Notes under the pieces: generated by a model
The model's database searches: none
What the model saw: the letters and a program-made list of their open reading frames with translations, nothing else
What the model was told of the DNA's origin: nothing
Position numbers and translations under genes: made by a program
Source of the DNA: Haliea sp.
GTDB lineage: Bacteria > Pseudomonadota > Gammaproteobacteria > Pseudomonadales > Halieaceae
DNA length: 64,000 bases
Assembly (NCBI GenBank): GCA_016704305.1
Contig: JADJAL010000029.1
Coordinates: 50,919 to 114,918 of the forward strand
Direction of reading: 5' to 3'
Shown: one piece after another, positions 51,599 through 61,666 of the stretch
Position numbering within the stretch: position 1 is the first letter of the stretch
Layout: the number at the start of each line of letters is the position of its first letter

Positions 51599-52725
51599 TT
51601 GTTGATCGCACAACAGGGACTCTACACGTTGATAGCGATCGGCGCGCGATACCTGTCGCGCAGACCATCAAAACCCGTGGTCGTGCTGTGGGACCAGTTA
51701 TCGGGCAACCTCAAGGCGCTTTACCACGAATGGGAACGCAATCAACGCGATAAATTCGATTGTTACGTGCTCAGTCTCGATCCGTCATACAGTGAACAAC
51801 TGCGACACACAAATATTCCAGTACTCCAATGTAATCGCTTGTGGGACATGATTCTGGTGGGACGCAGTGATGCCATAATTACTGATCATGGCTTGCACGC
51901 GATGAGCGCTTTCCTGAGGTTCACTTCCATTCTGTTCATTGATGTGTGGCACGGTATCCCGTTCAAGGGATTCACGCCTGACGACTTTCGCTTGCAGCAT
52001 CGCTATGACGAGGTGTGGGTTTCCTCTCCTCTGCTAAAGGAAATCTATGAACGCAAATTCGGATTCAAACCGAACATCGTAAAAGCGCTTGGCTATGCGA
52101 GAACGGACAAGCTATTCCTGAACCTATCTCCCGACCCACAACTTCGGGTGGACCTTCATATACCAGCGGGACATAAAGTCGTTCTCTATGCGCCTACCTG
52201 GCAGCAGGATGATAGCGGTCGGGAGCTCTTTCCCTTCGGGGAAAGCCAGGACTCATTCATACGACGCCTAAGCGAAACCTGCGAGCAAAACAAGGCAATA
52301 CTCGTTCTTCGCAGCCACCTTAATGCCAGCATCAGCAAAAAAGCTACGAAAATGTGCGCTACTGTTCCATGAAGGAATTTCCAGATGTGGAAGGGCTTCT
52401 GCTACTGATTGACGTGCTGATCTGCGATTGGTCATCTATCGCATTTGATTATCTTGCCCCTTAACAGGCCCACACTCTTTCTGGATGTACCTCCACCTTC
52501 AAGAATGGTTTTAGTTTGGGTAAGAACTACAGGTTTGGAAAAGTGGTCAGTTCTCTGGAAGCAATTGATAATGGACTCCGTCGGAGTCTAGATAAGCCGA
52601 AGGACTATTTCGATGAACAAGGAGAATTGCACCAGAGAGTTACCCAGGACACTTACCACAAACATACAGATGGTAAGGCAGCAGCCCGTCAACTGGAGCG
52701 ACTCTGCACACTCATCCGAGCATAG
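51599..52725 (+). CDS. CDP-glycerol glycerophosphotransferase family protein (TagB/TagF-like), interrupted
   Basis: About 375 residues. FIDVWHGIPFKGF and VKALGYARTDKLF, then VVLYAPTWQQ, DVLICDWSSIAFDYL and RPTLFLDVPP are the conserved blocks of the family that polymerises or primes glycerol-phosphate from CDP-glycerol. Breaks near 52345, 52460 and 52510. The start is uncertain: TTG at 51599 is the first usual start in frame, while the open frame extends upstream into the GT4 gene. It converges on tagD with one base between stops, the two supplying and using CDP-glycerol. Confidence 0.82.
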
Positions 52726-52726
52726 G

Positions 52727-53117
52727 TCAGTAGCGGATTTTTTCTATTACTGCTGTCGTCGAAATCGCTGGTGTCCTGGGCAAATAAACCACATCGCACA
52801 GCACGACAGCTCATCGAACTTGCCTTGCCAATCGTCACCCATAACAAGAACATCGGCTTTAAACTGCTTAATGTATTCAGACTTGAGATCAAGAGACTCC
52901 TCCAGAAAAACTTCATCTACACATTTAAGGGCGCGAATAATCTCGCATCTCTCGTCCTGATTATAGACAGGCATCCGCCCCTTTTATCAAAGTTAAGCTT
53001 GTCTGTCGATGTGCCAACGATCAACCGCTGACCATACTCTGCCGCCCTCTCCAGTATTCGCAAGTGACCAACATGAAACACATCAAACGTACCAAATGTG
53101 ATAACAACCTTACCCAT
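52727..53117 (-). CDS. tagD: Glycerol-3-phosphate cytidylyltransferase
   Basis: About 130 residues after bridging breaks near 52975 and 52790; ATG at 53117 or 53120. The nucleotidyltransferase motif TFDVFHVGHLRIL (HxGH) opens the fold, followed by VGTSTDKLN and YNQDERCEIIRALKCVD, then LVMGDDWQGKFD. The restored end contains YLPRTPAISTT, the family's second nucleotide motif. It makes CDP-glycerol from CTP and glycerol-3-phosphate. TagD is classical in Gram-positive teichoic acid pathways; here it supports a glycerol-phosphate-containing surface glycan in a Gram-negative. Confidence 0.9.
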
Positions 53118-53193
53118 CAAATTCCACTCACCATCGACAAACTCATAGTTTCGATCCGATGCCTATTGCATCGAAGTAGTAAAACGCACAGGA

Positions 53194-54124
53194 CTACGGG
53201 TTGATGCCCCACTTTTCATGTCGTCGCCCCGCTCTACCAGCCAAACCATCTACCATTCCAGCAATAAAAGCCCATATTTGCTTTAGCTTATTTGGCTCAT
53301 AGCACACGGCGGCTATCAAGCGAACAAGGAGCCCGGGTATCGTTTGAGTAAGCAATCGAAAACCATAATAACGTCGTGCAATAATTAATTTGTTGCGCGT
53401 ATGGTAGTAGCGCTTCCAAGGTGGAAGGCGCAAATACGTCAATCGCATAAACGGAAGATGGGCCACGTACCGCTCGGTTTTTGGATGGTCAATACGGCTA
53501 TTTCCCGCGATTACAATCTGTGCTCCCGAAGCTCGTGCCCGAAGACAGTACTCCGTATCATCGGAGAGTATGAAGAAAGACGCATCTGGCAGCCCTATTT
53601 TTGCAACCAGAGAGCGATGTAGTAAAAAGCCAAGAAAAGGGTGGAGTGTACCCTGTGCTCGCGCAGGAACATCCTTAACACGGCCAACCACACACGCCGT
53701 TCTCAGCCTCCAAGGTGATTTCCCAGGATGTATCATCTCCATTGAGCGCTAGTGATCCGTATACATTTTTCGGATCGTTAGCTACCAGCAGCAACTCCTC
53801 AAGCGCAGATGGATGGGGCCGCGCATCGTCATCCATCATCCAAACCCAGTCAGCACCGCCATTGATCGCATCACTAAGGCCCCGGGCGAAGCCACCGGCA
53901 CCACCCTCGTTCTCGGCCATCAACACCACTGAAGCATGCGGCATATGGACTGGCAGCCATTCGCCCAACCATGAGCCCGTGCCATCTGTTGAAGCGTTAT
54001 CGATGACAAAAACTCTGTCCGGCGGCCTGGACTGACTTGCAATAGCAAGCAAGCACGTTTCGAGAAGCGCTCGGCGATTGAACGTCACGACCACTGTTGC
54101 TATTTGCTCCAACTGGGCGACCAT
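53194..54124 (-). CDS. GT2 glycosyltransferase, galactofuranosyltransferase (GlfT)-like (frame broken near 53710)
   Basis: About 310 residues. GT-A start ATVVVTFNRRALLE, then FVIDNASTDGT, the family hallmark ENEGGAGGFARG and WVWMMDDDARPHP (DDD-type metal site), with FLGFLLHRSLVAKIGLP later. The pattern matches GlfT-type Galf transferases. The ATG lies inside the 3' end of glf (25-bp overlap), so both are coupled, which supports use of UDP-galactofuranose as donor. A paralogue lies at 55474-56430. Confidence 0.85.
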
Positions 54125-55243
54125 TTATTTGCCAGAAGACTGAACATATTTTTCGCAATTGACAAACTATTGGCCACAACCTGGTGCATATCATAGTAGA
54201 TATACTGCCCGCAGCGCCCAATGAAAGTCATATTATCTTTACTTTTGGCCAACTCCTCGTACTGCTTGTAACGCCGCTGGGGCCAACCATCAATGGTCTT
54301 GATCGGGTAGTAACGTTCCATATTGTTCTCTTCATAGGAACAGGGTATCTCGTAAGTGACATGCTTACCTACAATCCCACCACATCCCGGATACAGTGGC
54401 CATGCGGTTTTGCGGGTATACTTATCAGTGTCTGTGAAGTTCACTGTAGGGACTGAGTAATCAAAGGTCTCGTCAAAACGGTGCTCAAATTTAATTGAGC
54501 GGTAGGGAAGAGGACCAAACTCATTTTCGAAATACTCATCAATAGGCATGCTGTTGAATACGTGTGAGTATTGATTCTCCATATCGTTTTCGAACACAGT
54601 ATTGAGCTGTACCTCGATGTTAGTGATCGAGCAAGCGTTCAAACAGCGCAAGATAGCCATCAGCAGGCATGCACTGGTATTCGTCATTGAAATAATCGAC
54701 CTCATTACCATAACGCACTGGAAGACGGGCCACCACGGACACGGGCATATCGAGCATATCCAGCCCCCACATCTTCCTTGTGTAGCGTCCAAAAAATAAT
54801 TCCGCCAATTCAACACCGTAAACAGACTGAAGATACTCAAGGGCGTTCGCTGGCTTATCGTTCGGCACCCGTACCTTATCCAAGAAATCCCTCATAGCCT
54901 GCTCATCAGTGAGCTCGACGCCGTAATGCGTATTCAAAGTGACACGATTGATAGGCATGGGCGCGGCCATTCCACCGGGGAGAATTGCCTGAACCTTGTG
55001 CTGATAGGGAAGCCAGCTGGTAAATTGGGAGAGGTAATCGACTATGTCGCCGCTATTTGTATGAAAGATGTGGGGACCATACTTGTGATAGCGCTGTCCA
55101 GTATTCGGATGCACGGGGTCGTAGGCATTGCCGGCAATATGGTCGCGCTTGTCAATCAACGTAATTTCGCAGCGATGTTTTTCAGCCAGCTCACGTGCGA
55201 TTACAGCTCCCGCAAACCCGGCACCGACGATAAGCACTTGCAT
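54100..55243 (-). CDS. glf: UDP-galactopyranose mutase (frame broken near 54640)
   Basis: About 381 residues from the ATG at 55243; an in-frame upstream codon at 55267 is possible but less likely. FAD-binding QVLIVGAGFAGAVIAREL, then KRDHIAGNAYD and YGPHIFHTNS match Glf closely. The C-terminal half has NFTDTDKYTRKT and YPGCGG-type segments and RCGQYIYYDM near the end. It converts UDP-galactopyranose to UDP-galactofuranose. One base is lost near 54640 where YLALFERLLDH begins to diverge. Confidence 0.93.
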
Positions 55244-55473
55244 CAATTCACCGTAAATACTCCGCAATCCAATTGATAATCACTGGTTCGAAGACCTGTT
55301 AATATCAGTCTGACATCAGAGCCTAAGAGTTAATAACAATGCTCGCATCCTGCAATTAGGATGGGCAGATTTTGCACAAAGTGTACTATCATTTATCAAC
55401 TAAAACCGAGCCGCCTTGATGAAAATCTCGTAACTGCATATATCGATACTGATGCAACGTTGGAAGAAAAATT

Positions 55474-56430
55474 ATGGAGAATCGACAAAAACTGGCTGTC
55501 GTCCTGGTCACCTACAACCGTGCGGCAGACCTCAGGATTACACTCACGCAACTGTCAAAGATGCAGGACGAGTTTGATCATCTCATTGTAGTCAACAACT
55601 GCTCAACTGATGATACCGCGGCTGTACTGCACGAGCTAAAGTCAGAATTTCTAATCAATTTTGATTCGCTGACACTCGATCAGAATCGTGGTGGTGCAGG
55701 CGGTTTTCACGCCGGGGTTAAGTTTGCAGTAAACCTTCCCGTAGACTGGATCTGGATGAGCGACGATGACGCTATACCACAAGCTGGCTGCCTCGTCACA
55801 CTGCTCACTTACGCGACCTCTCAAAACAACGTTTACGGAAGCACTGCTATAGTCAAGGATTCCAGCAATGGCGAGTTGTGTTGGCCTGCCTTCCGGCTGG
55901 ACAAATTCGGTCGGAGAGCTTTTCCAAACGCCGAGAAGCACGATGAACTGGATGCTATACAAGAAGTTACCATGATACCGTTTCTTGGCTTCATGGTGAG
56001 CCGAAAAATGGCACAGGAAGTGGGACCACCCAATCTCAACTACTTTATCTCCGGCGATGACGTAGAGTACGGCATACGAATGCAAGCAGCCGGTGCAAAA
56101 TTGTACCAAATCAGGGACAGCACTGTGATTCATCCCCGGATTCCGCATTACCATGTCAAGTTTCTATGGAAACGTAGATCCTGCATACGTATGGATGCAT
56201 GGAGGCGTTACTTTGACGTCAGGAACCGCATCTGGAATGCATGGTTAAGAACAGGCTATTTGGGCGCATTAGCCACCACCGGGGCCATGCTATTAAGGCT
56301 TATTTTTACCCTTGTATGCGAGAAAAACCGGCTAAGCCAGATCAGCGCTTACTTACGTGGAATGCGAGATGGGCTGTTTTATTTTGGGAAAAGCGAGAAC
56401 CGTCCCGCTATTCTCAGCAAATATCAATGA
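55474..56430 (+). CDS. GT2 glycosyltransferase, GlfT-like, paralogue of the glf-coupled transferase
   Basis: 318 residues, intact. VVLVTYNRAADLRITL, then IVVNNCSTDDT, NRGGAGGFHAG and WIWMSDDDAIPQAG mirror the 53194-54124 protein motif for motif, and both share the C-terminal region with WRRYFDVRNR. It is transcribed divergently from glf across a 230-bp AT-rich gap. Two GlfT-like enzymes with one mutase suggest two Galf linkages or a GlfT1/GlfT2-like division of work (inferred). Confidence 0.88.
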   Translation: MENRQKLAVVLVTYNRAADLRITLTQLSKMQDEFDHLIVVNNCSTDDTAAVLHELKSEFLINFDSLTLDQNRGGAGGFHAGVKFAVNLPVDWIWMSDDDAIPQAGCLVTLLTYATSQNNVYGSTAIVKDSSNGELCWPAFRLDKFGRRAFPNAEKHDELDAIQEVTMIPFLGFMVSRKMAQEVGPPNLNYFISGDDVEYGIRMQAAGAKLYQIRDSTVIHPRIPHYHVKFLWKRRSCIRMDAWRRYFDVRNRIWNAWLRTGYLGALATTGAMLLRLIFTLVCEKNRLSQISAYLRGMRDGLFYFGKSENRPAILSKYQ

Positions 56431-56473
56431 CGTACCATCAACAAATCCAACCTATGTTCCCAATGCTAGTTGT

Positions 56474-57466
56474 TCATAAACTACGAGTAACTTCTTCACC
56501 TCGGATGTATTGCCTCGCTGATTGAACCAAATGACGAGCATAGCGCTTGGGGACCGTCAACCACTCTACAAGCAATGGAGGCAAATACACTCCGGCCACA
56601 TCGCTGTACCCTCTTTGTCGTGATGCCGGATCGATTAGTAGCGCTTGTCGTGCATATCGATGACTTTGAAACGGAAACACCGGAAAGTAAGCATGCGCCA
56701 TACGCCAAATTGCCTCGACAATTGCTACCCGGCGACTTTCCGTTATTCTGTTGTTTGCAATCAATTGTTCGTGCAATGATATCAATGAATCAAAAACCCA
56801 ATACGGGAGTGGTTGCCGAACCGACGTCGATGAAACTCGGGCACCGCGGTGGTGCACCCATCCACCAACATCCGCGTTGAAATCGACCCAATGCCACTCC
56901 CTCAGAGTTGCCAAATGCATCATCCAGACATTGTCTTGAAGCCGAGGAACCGCTTCATTCCATGCTGCACAGCTTAGCGCACTCGTGAGAAATACATTCC
57001 CGGTAGGCAAAGTGAATCCAGAGACTTCACAAACGGCACACACGAAGTCCGTTTGTTCAGTAAAACCAACCTGACCCAATATCTGTAAATCTTCATTCAT
57101 ATGCTGCAACCGACCGCTGCAGACTTCCGCACCGGTTTCCACAATAAAATTCAATTGCGCGCAGGCATTTTCGCTAATGAGCACATCGTCATCATCCAGA
57201 AATCGCGTGTACGTCCCCTTTGCAAGGCTCAAACCATGGTTTCGTGCCGCACAAGCGTGAGCTGTTGCGATTGGGTGTACTTGGACTCTGGAATCAGACA
57301 AAGAGTTGGTCAATTCTGCACGCCAATTGGACTCAGGTCCGTTGGGCACAACAATAACTTGAACATCTCCGTCGGGAGCTGACTTTAGTGCGCTATCGAC
57401 CGCACGGGACAAACTATGCGATCTTGCACGGGTGGGAATTATCACAGACAAAATCGGGGATGGCAT
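56474..57466 (-). CDS. GT2 (GT-A fold) glycosyltransferase
   Basis: 330 residues from the ATG at 57466; the frame opens at 57547, giving 27 more residues with no clear SD. LSVIIPTRARSHSLSRAVDS, then GTYTRFLDDDDVL is the Asp-rich metal site, and ACAARNHGLSLAKG is the usual intervening motif. Acceptor and sugar unknown. Convergent with the preceding GlfT-like gene. Confidence 0.85.
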   Translation of the reverse strand: MPSPILSVIIPTRARSHSLSRAVDSALKSAPDGDVQVIVVPNGPESNWRAELTNSLSDSRVQVHPIATAHACAARNHGLSLAKGTYTRFLDDDDVLISENACAQLNFIVETGAEVCSGRLQHMNEDLQILGQVGFTEQTDFVCAVCEVSGFTLPTGNVFLTSALSCAAWNEAVPRLQDNVWMMHLATLREWHWVDFNADVGGWVHHRGARVSSTSVRQPLPYWVFDSLISLHEQLIANNRITESRRVAIVEAIWRMAHAYFPVFPFQSHRYARQALLIDPASRQRGYSDVAGVYLPPLLVEWLTVPKRYARHLVQSARQYIRGEEVTRSL

Positions 57467-57777
57467 CCCCCTAAGTTCAAAACGACAACCTGGGATACCC
57501 TTTTCGTCAAAAGGCTTTGACTCTGTCGAACTGAAATTTTCCTTCAAAAGGCTACTCCCTCAGTCGATAAATTTCTGTATCTATCAAAAAAGCGAACTAT
57601 ATGTGACTGTCCGGCAAACCGATCTTAACAGTAGCTTCGAACCACATAAGCTGGGTGCCGGTATATTCTGGAGTGCATCCACTCTGATAGACAACCAGAC
57701 TTGGCAGCTTTGCCGCCGCACAACCTAGGCCCGCCCATCAAGGTGTGATTGCGCAAAGGTTACGGCCAGCGTCAATT

Positions 57778-58751
57778 CTATTCTTGAAGACGGACATAAA
57801 GGGTTGCTATTGCACGTTGATTCCCATTTTTCTCATTCAGCGTTTCTAAAAAAAATTTGCCTATTTCGTAGGTCTCGAATACTGATGCTATCTGTTTGTC
57901 ATTCTCCTTTCCAAACAAATTGGAATAATGAAGCGCACTTGCTTGGCTCCCCGGGATTTCCAGAAACCTTGAGTTAAATGATCGAGAATCGCTCGTCTTT
58001 TTACATTCTATATTGTTTAAGAGAGACATTGCTTTGAACCAAATATCGTCTGCATTTGGCGCCAAATGCATAAATTTCGAATCTAGGACAACATCGGCAT
58101 GGAATGTATTGGGCGGGTACAGGACCCCACCAATGCCAATTGGAATAGTGAGCACGGACGGAACATCTTCTGTCGAAATGTATTCCCAATCGCGTAGGGC
58201 GAGAATTCCATTTCGAAAAATTTAATTTACGAGCTCTGTGTGCAATAACAACTCCAGGAAAAGCCTGTGACTCTGTTACAAGTTGCTCCAGCATATCCCC
58301 TTGGATAAAGCACATCATCATCAATGGTGACAATTGTCGAATCTGGACAGATATTAAGCGTTGGAATTAATTTTTTATACGACCTATAGTTCGCGCAAAA
58401 ACGAACTTCCAAACCTCGTCCTATCTGTCGCCGGAGTAGCCGAGGTATATCCTTCGATCCGAATTCCAATTCATCAAGCCACAAGATTACGCGGGCAGGC
58501 CTATGGGTCTGATGGGCAATTGACTCAACGACCAGATAGACATCCCTAAATCTATGGCCATAAGTTGTCAGACTCACTACTATCTGATTAGCACCCTTTT
58601 GGACGTTCTGTGTTATAGACCGCTTTGATACTAGCGCGCTGAAAACTAGCCCAATCTGCCTATAGCGGCCTCTAGCGCGTCTACAAAACCTTGCTATCCT
58701 TTCGATGAGAGAAAATTGAATTTGAATTGTGGGCAGTATTCCCGTCTCCAT
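57778..58751 (-). CDS. Glycosyltransferase-like protein with TIDDDVLYP motif (two frame breaks)
   Basis: About 325 residues after bridging breaks near 58270 and 58170; the frame is open from 58841 and the ATG at 58751 is chosen as a plausible start. VVSLTTYGHRFRDVYLVVES, then STIVTIDDDVLYP (DDD site) and IPIGIGGVLYPPNTFH define a GT-A type capsule glycosyltransferase family. The body is AT-rich, unlike core genes. Linkage unknown. Confidence 0.75.
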
Positions 58752-58906
58752 AAGAACTCTTTTCCGGCTAATTTGAATCAGCCCCTCAAAAGGGTGCGTG
58801 ATATAATTTAGGTTATCAATATGATCAGCTGCACTTTTCAAGATGACAATCCAATTACTGCGATTGAATTTCTCGCCTAACTTATATTCAAAGCGGTTCC
58901 TTTTAT

Positions 58907-59707
58907 CTACCTTTTCGAAAGCGCTATCGATCGCAGGCTGAATAATCGATTAATAATTGTACTTTTTGCCCTCCGCTTAAATTTAGCCAATAATAGTGGC
59001 CTAGGTACTTTGGAGAAAAAGTAATTGTGCGAAGATCGATATCTAGCAGACCACACATATCCGACTTTCTCCAGGATATCCCTAATATGGAGAAAGGATT
59101 CTTCAGACCATATTTCTACCCAGATGAGCGGCTGGTACTCCTTGAGCACTCCTAATCCTCCAAGAATCACATTTGCCTCGTAGCCCTCGGTATCAATCTT
59201 TAATAAATCGATATACCTCGGCATCAGTTCAAGTACACACTGATCTAGGGTTTTCACTTCTGCTGTAGTCATTATATCCGGCTTCGCATATGTGTCCTCT
59301 TGAGATTGCACCGCAACCATACCCATATTTCCTGGTTCAAGAACTTTCAATCTCGCTAGTCCCGGCTTCGCACCCAAAGCCACTCTGTGCGCCACGACTT
59401 TATCTGACAACCCATTTCCGACGATGTTTTTCTCTAGCAGTTTAAAGTTTTCAAAATATGGCTCAAATGCTTGAACTTTAGCATCACAGACCGCAGCCCA
59501 ATATACTGAATGATTTCCTATATTCGCTCCCACATCGAATACATAACGACAGCGCGGCTCTAGCGACTTGCAGAATTCAAGAATATCGATTTCGTAAAAT
59601 GTTCCGGTACGTTCCAATATCCGAGATATATACTCGTTCTCGTGGGCATTGATGGCAAATTCCCTTCTACGAAAGTTTTTGCGTACAGCTATAGCAATCT
59701 GCTTCAT
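58907..59707 (-). CDS. FkbM-family SAM-dependent methyltransferase
   Basis: 266 residues. VFDVGANIGNHSVYWA is the SAM loop; KVQAFEPYFENFKLL, and LLKIDTEGYEANVILGG with IWVEIWSEE complete the FkbM pattern. FkbM enzymes O-methylate sugars or polyketides; in this cluster a glycan O-methylation, perhaps capping chain ends, is likely. Start overlaps the flippase stop by 4 bp. Confidence 0.88.
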   Translation of the reverse strand: MKQIAIAVRKNFRRREFAINAHENEYISRILERTGTFYEIDILEFCKSLEPRCRYVFDVGANIGNHSVYWAAVCDAKVQAFEPYFENFKLLEKNIVGNGLSDKVVAHRVALGAKPGLARLKVLEPGNMGMVAVQSQEDTYAKPDIMTTAEVKTLDQCVLELMPRYIDLLKIDTEGYEANVILGGLGVLKEYQPLIWVEIWSEESFLHIRDILEKVGYVWSARYRSSHNYFFSKVPRPLLLAKFKRRAKSTIINRLFSLRSIALSKR

Positions 59708-61083
59708 ATGTGTAAGATCCTAAATGCAATCACTATCGCAATTGAAATAATGACGGGGAACTGAATCGCTTTAAAATAGGAAGCAACAGCTATATGAGTT
59801 TCACGGAATGCATAAAATGGAAGAATTGGTAGAATCATATTGACTGCAATTGCGTAACAAAATGCGATGCCTTCTACTCCGTATTGAACTCCAATGAGAA
59901 ATGAAATAACTATACAAACTGAGGAAAATGCACTCCATCTCAACATCTCCCTAGTTCTTCCAAGCGAGACGAATACTGTTCCCGTCAAATTAGTTACTGG
60001 CTGGAAAATTGCAGCTACGGCTAACCACTCAAATATCTGACCTGAACTTCTCCATGCTTCACCCAACAAATAGACAATTACCATCTCCCCAAATCCTGAT
60101 AGCAGAGCAATAGGTATGGCGGTAACCCAGACTACAAATTTACTCAGCTTTAGAAAGGCTTTCTCGAACTCTACTGGTTCGTCCTGAAGCCTAGACAGGG
60201 TAGGCATCAGTGCACTCACAATTGGAGCGTTAAGCTGCCTTATTGGTGTCATTATCAAGCTATAGGCTCTATCATAAAAACCCAAAGCGTCTACACCTAT
60301 AAATTTCCCGACTAGAAAATTGTCAGAGTTTCGAGCGAGATAGTTCAAAATATTTGCGCCTGAAATGTCCGCGCCAAACTTCAACATACCGCCGACACCC
60401 TTCAACACAACCACGCGTTGCGGCAACCACGCTGCCTTTGTCCATAGAAGAATCAAATTTACTAGACTAGCCACAACCTGCATTACAACTAATGACCAAA
60501 ATCCAAGCCCCGCAAGAGCAGATAGAATCCCTGCCAACGTTCCAAGAATTTGCGCAAAAATGTCTATCAAAGCCATATCTACAAACTTAAAGTTTCGTTG
60601 TAGTAATGCTCTATGTTGCAACCGGAGTCCTGAAATCATAATAGGGAGAGAAAGAGCTATCGCCACTAGGACCAGTCGATCATCGCCATAAACCCAAGCG
60701 ATAAATGGTCCCAAAGCTGCTGCGACGACTCCTAGTAAAATCGACACCATTGCGTTAATCCAGAACAGCGCACTAATTTGCTCCTCTGAAATTGTATTGT
60801 GCTGAATGGTGGCTTGAACAAGACCAGCGTCTTTTATAACTGCTATGAAATTTATGAGAACCGCCACCATCGCAATCAAACCAAAGTCCCCGGGTGACAA
60901 TAGTCTCGCCATGACGATCGTGGATCCCAGTTGCAGCAGGAATCGGAACCCCTGGGCAGTTATTGTTACTCTTATATTGCCAGCTAATTGACCTCCGACA
61001 CCCGCATTCGTCGAAACATCGAATAATGGATGCACTTGGCTTTTAATTTTCTTCTGCGCCAATTTCACTGAACGTCTATGCAC
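59704..61083 (-). CDS. Wzx-type oligosaccharide flippase (MATE/MVF-like polysaccharide exporter)
   Basis: 459 residues, about 12-14 transmembrane helices. FLLQLGSTIVMARLLSPGDFGLIAM is the characteristic start of the lipopolysaccharide-biosynthesis flippase group (family pattern at residues 48-72). It moves undecaprenyl-linked repeat units across the inner membrane. No Wzy polymerase or ABC exporter is seen in the island, so polymerisation may be encoded elsewhere, or the TagF-like protein may do part of it (inferred). Coupled with FkbM downstream. Confidence 0.88.
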   Translation of the reverse strand: MHRRSVKLAQKKIKSQVHPLFDVSTNAGVGGQLAGNIRVTITAQGFRFLLQLGSTIVMARLLSPGDFGLIAMVAVLINFIAVIKDAGLVQATIQHNTISEEQISALFWINAMVSILLGVVAAALGPFIAWVYGDDRLVLVAIALSLPIMISGLRLQHRALLQRNFKFVDMALIDIFAQILGTLAGILSALAGLGFWSLVVMQVVASLVNLILLWTKAAWLPQRVVVLKGVGGMLKFGADISGANILNYLARNSDNFLVGKFIGVDALGFYDRAYSLIMTPIRQLNAPIVSALMPTLSRLQDEPVEFEKAFLKLSKFVVWVTAIPIALLSGFGEMVIVYLLGEAWRSSGQIFEWLAVAAIFQPVTNLTGTVFVSLGRTREMLRWSAFSSVCIVISFLIGVQYGVEGIAFCYAIAVNMILPILPFYAFRETHIAVASYFKAIQFPVIISIAIVIAFRILHI

Positions 61084-61408
61084 TCTGCTGCTGCGCCGTC
61101 ACACCTAGCCATGATCGATTAGCGGACATTGAAGGTAGTTTTTCATTTGAGACATCTCAGCCTGCAGACACAAATTGAGCGCGCCAAATGTCGAAGACAT
61201 TGATTCACGGTTTAAACACTGCTGCCCAAAACCCGCTTTCGAAACCATTGCAAGCTAGCGATCGTTTTTAGTTTGATCAGATAACTCAGGGCAGGTGGGG
61301 TAGCACAAGAAATTCGGCCTCTCGTATCGGGGTATTGCACTAGCTTAATTACACGCGCCACCTATTTGTTATACTCACGCGATCCACATCCAAGCACCCG
61401 AGACCCCA
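61084..61408. other. Divergent region between the glycan island and xseB-ispA
   Basis: About 325 bp, AT-rich on the island side, with no gene seen. A -10-like TATACT at 61370-61375 lies 34 bp before the xseB ATG and may drive xseB-ispA; no clear -35 box at the right distance. No ops/JUMPstart element (GGCGGTAG) was found upstream of the flippase gene. Confidence 0.45.
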
Positions 61409-61666
61409 ATGCCATCCAAAAAAACCTCCACAAACTTTGCCAGCACTTTACAGGAACTGGAAGCCTTGGCCCGCCGGCTCGAAGACAACAACACTCCGCT
61501 GGAGCAGTCCCTAAAGGATTTCGAATCCGGGGTTCAGCTTATCCGGCAGGCACAGAAAGCGCTACAAGAAGCTGAGCAAAAAGTACAAATGCTGCTGGAT
61601 ACTGACGGTGGCACGGTGGAAGTGCCATTCGCAGACGACGTGGATGAGGGCGAGGTCGACGAGTGA
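61409..61666 (+). CDS. xseB: Exodeoxyribonuclease VII small subunit
   Basis: 85 residues. FASTLQELEALARRLEDNN, then PLEQSLKDFESGVQLIRQAQKAL is the standard XseB helical hairpin that caps the XseA catalytic subunit. The acidic tail (DDVDEGEVDE) is common. The stop overlaps the GTG of ispA. Confidence 0.95.
   Translation: MPSKKTSTNFASTLQELEALARRLEDNNTPLEQSLKDFESGVQLIRQAQKALQEAEQKVQMLLDTDGGTVEVPFADDVDEGEVDE

Noticed and set aside
61084..61408. ops/JUMPstart element for RfaH control of the glycan genes
   Set aside because: No GGCGGTAG on either strand in the correct orientation for the flippase operon; a loose match on the plus strand faces the wrong way.
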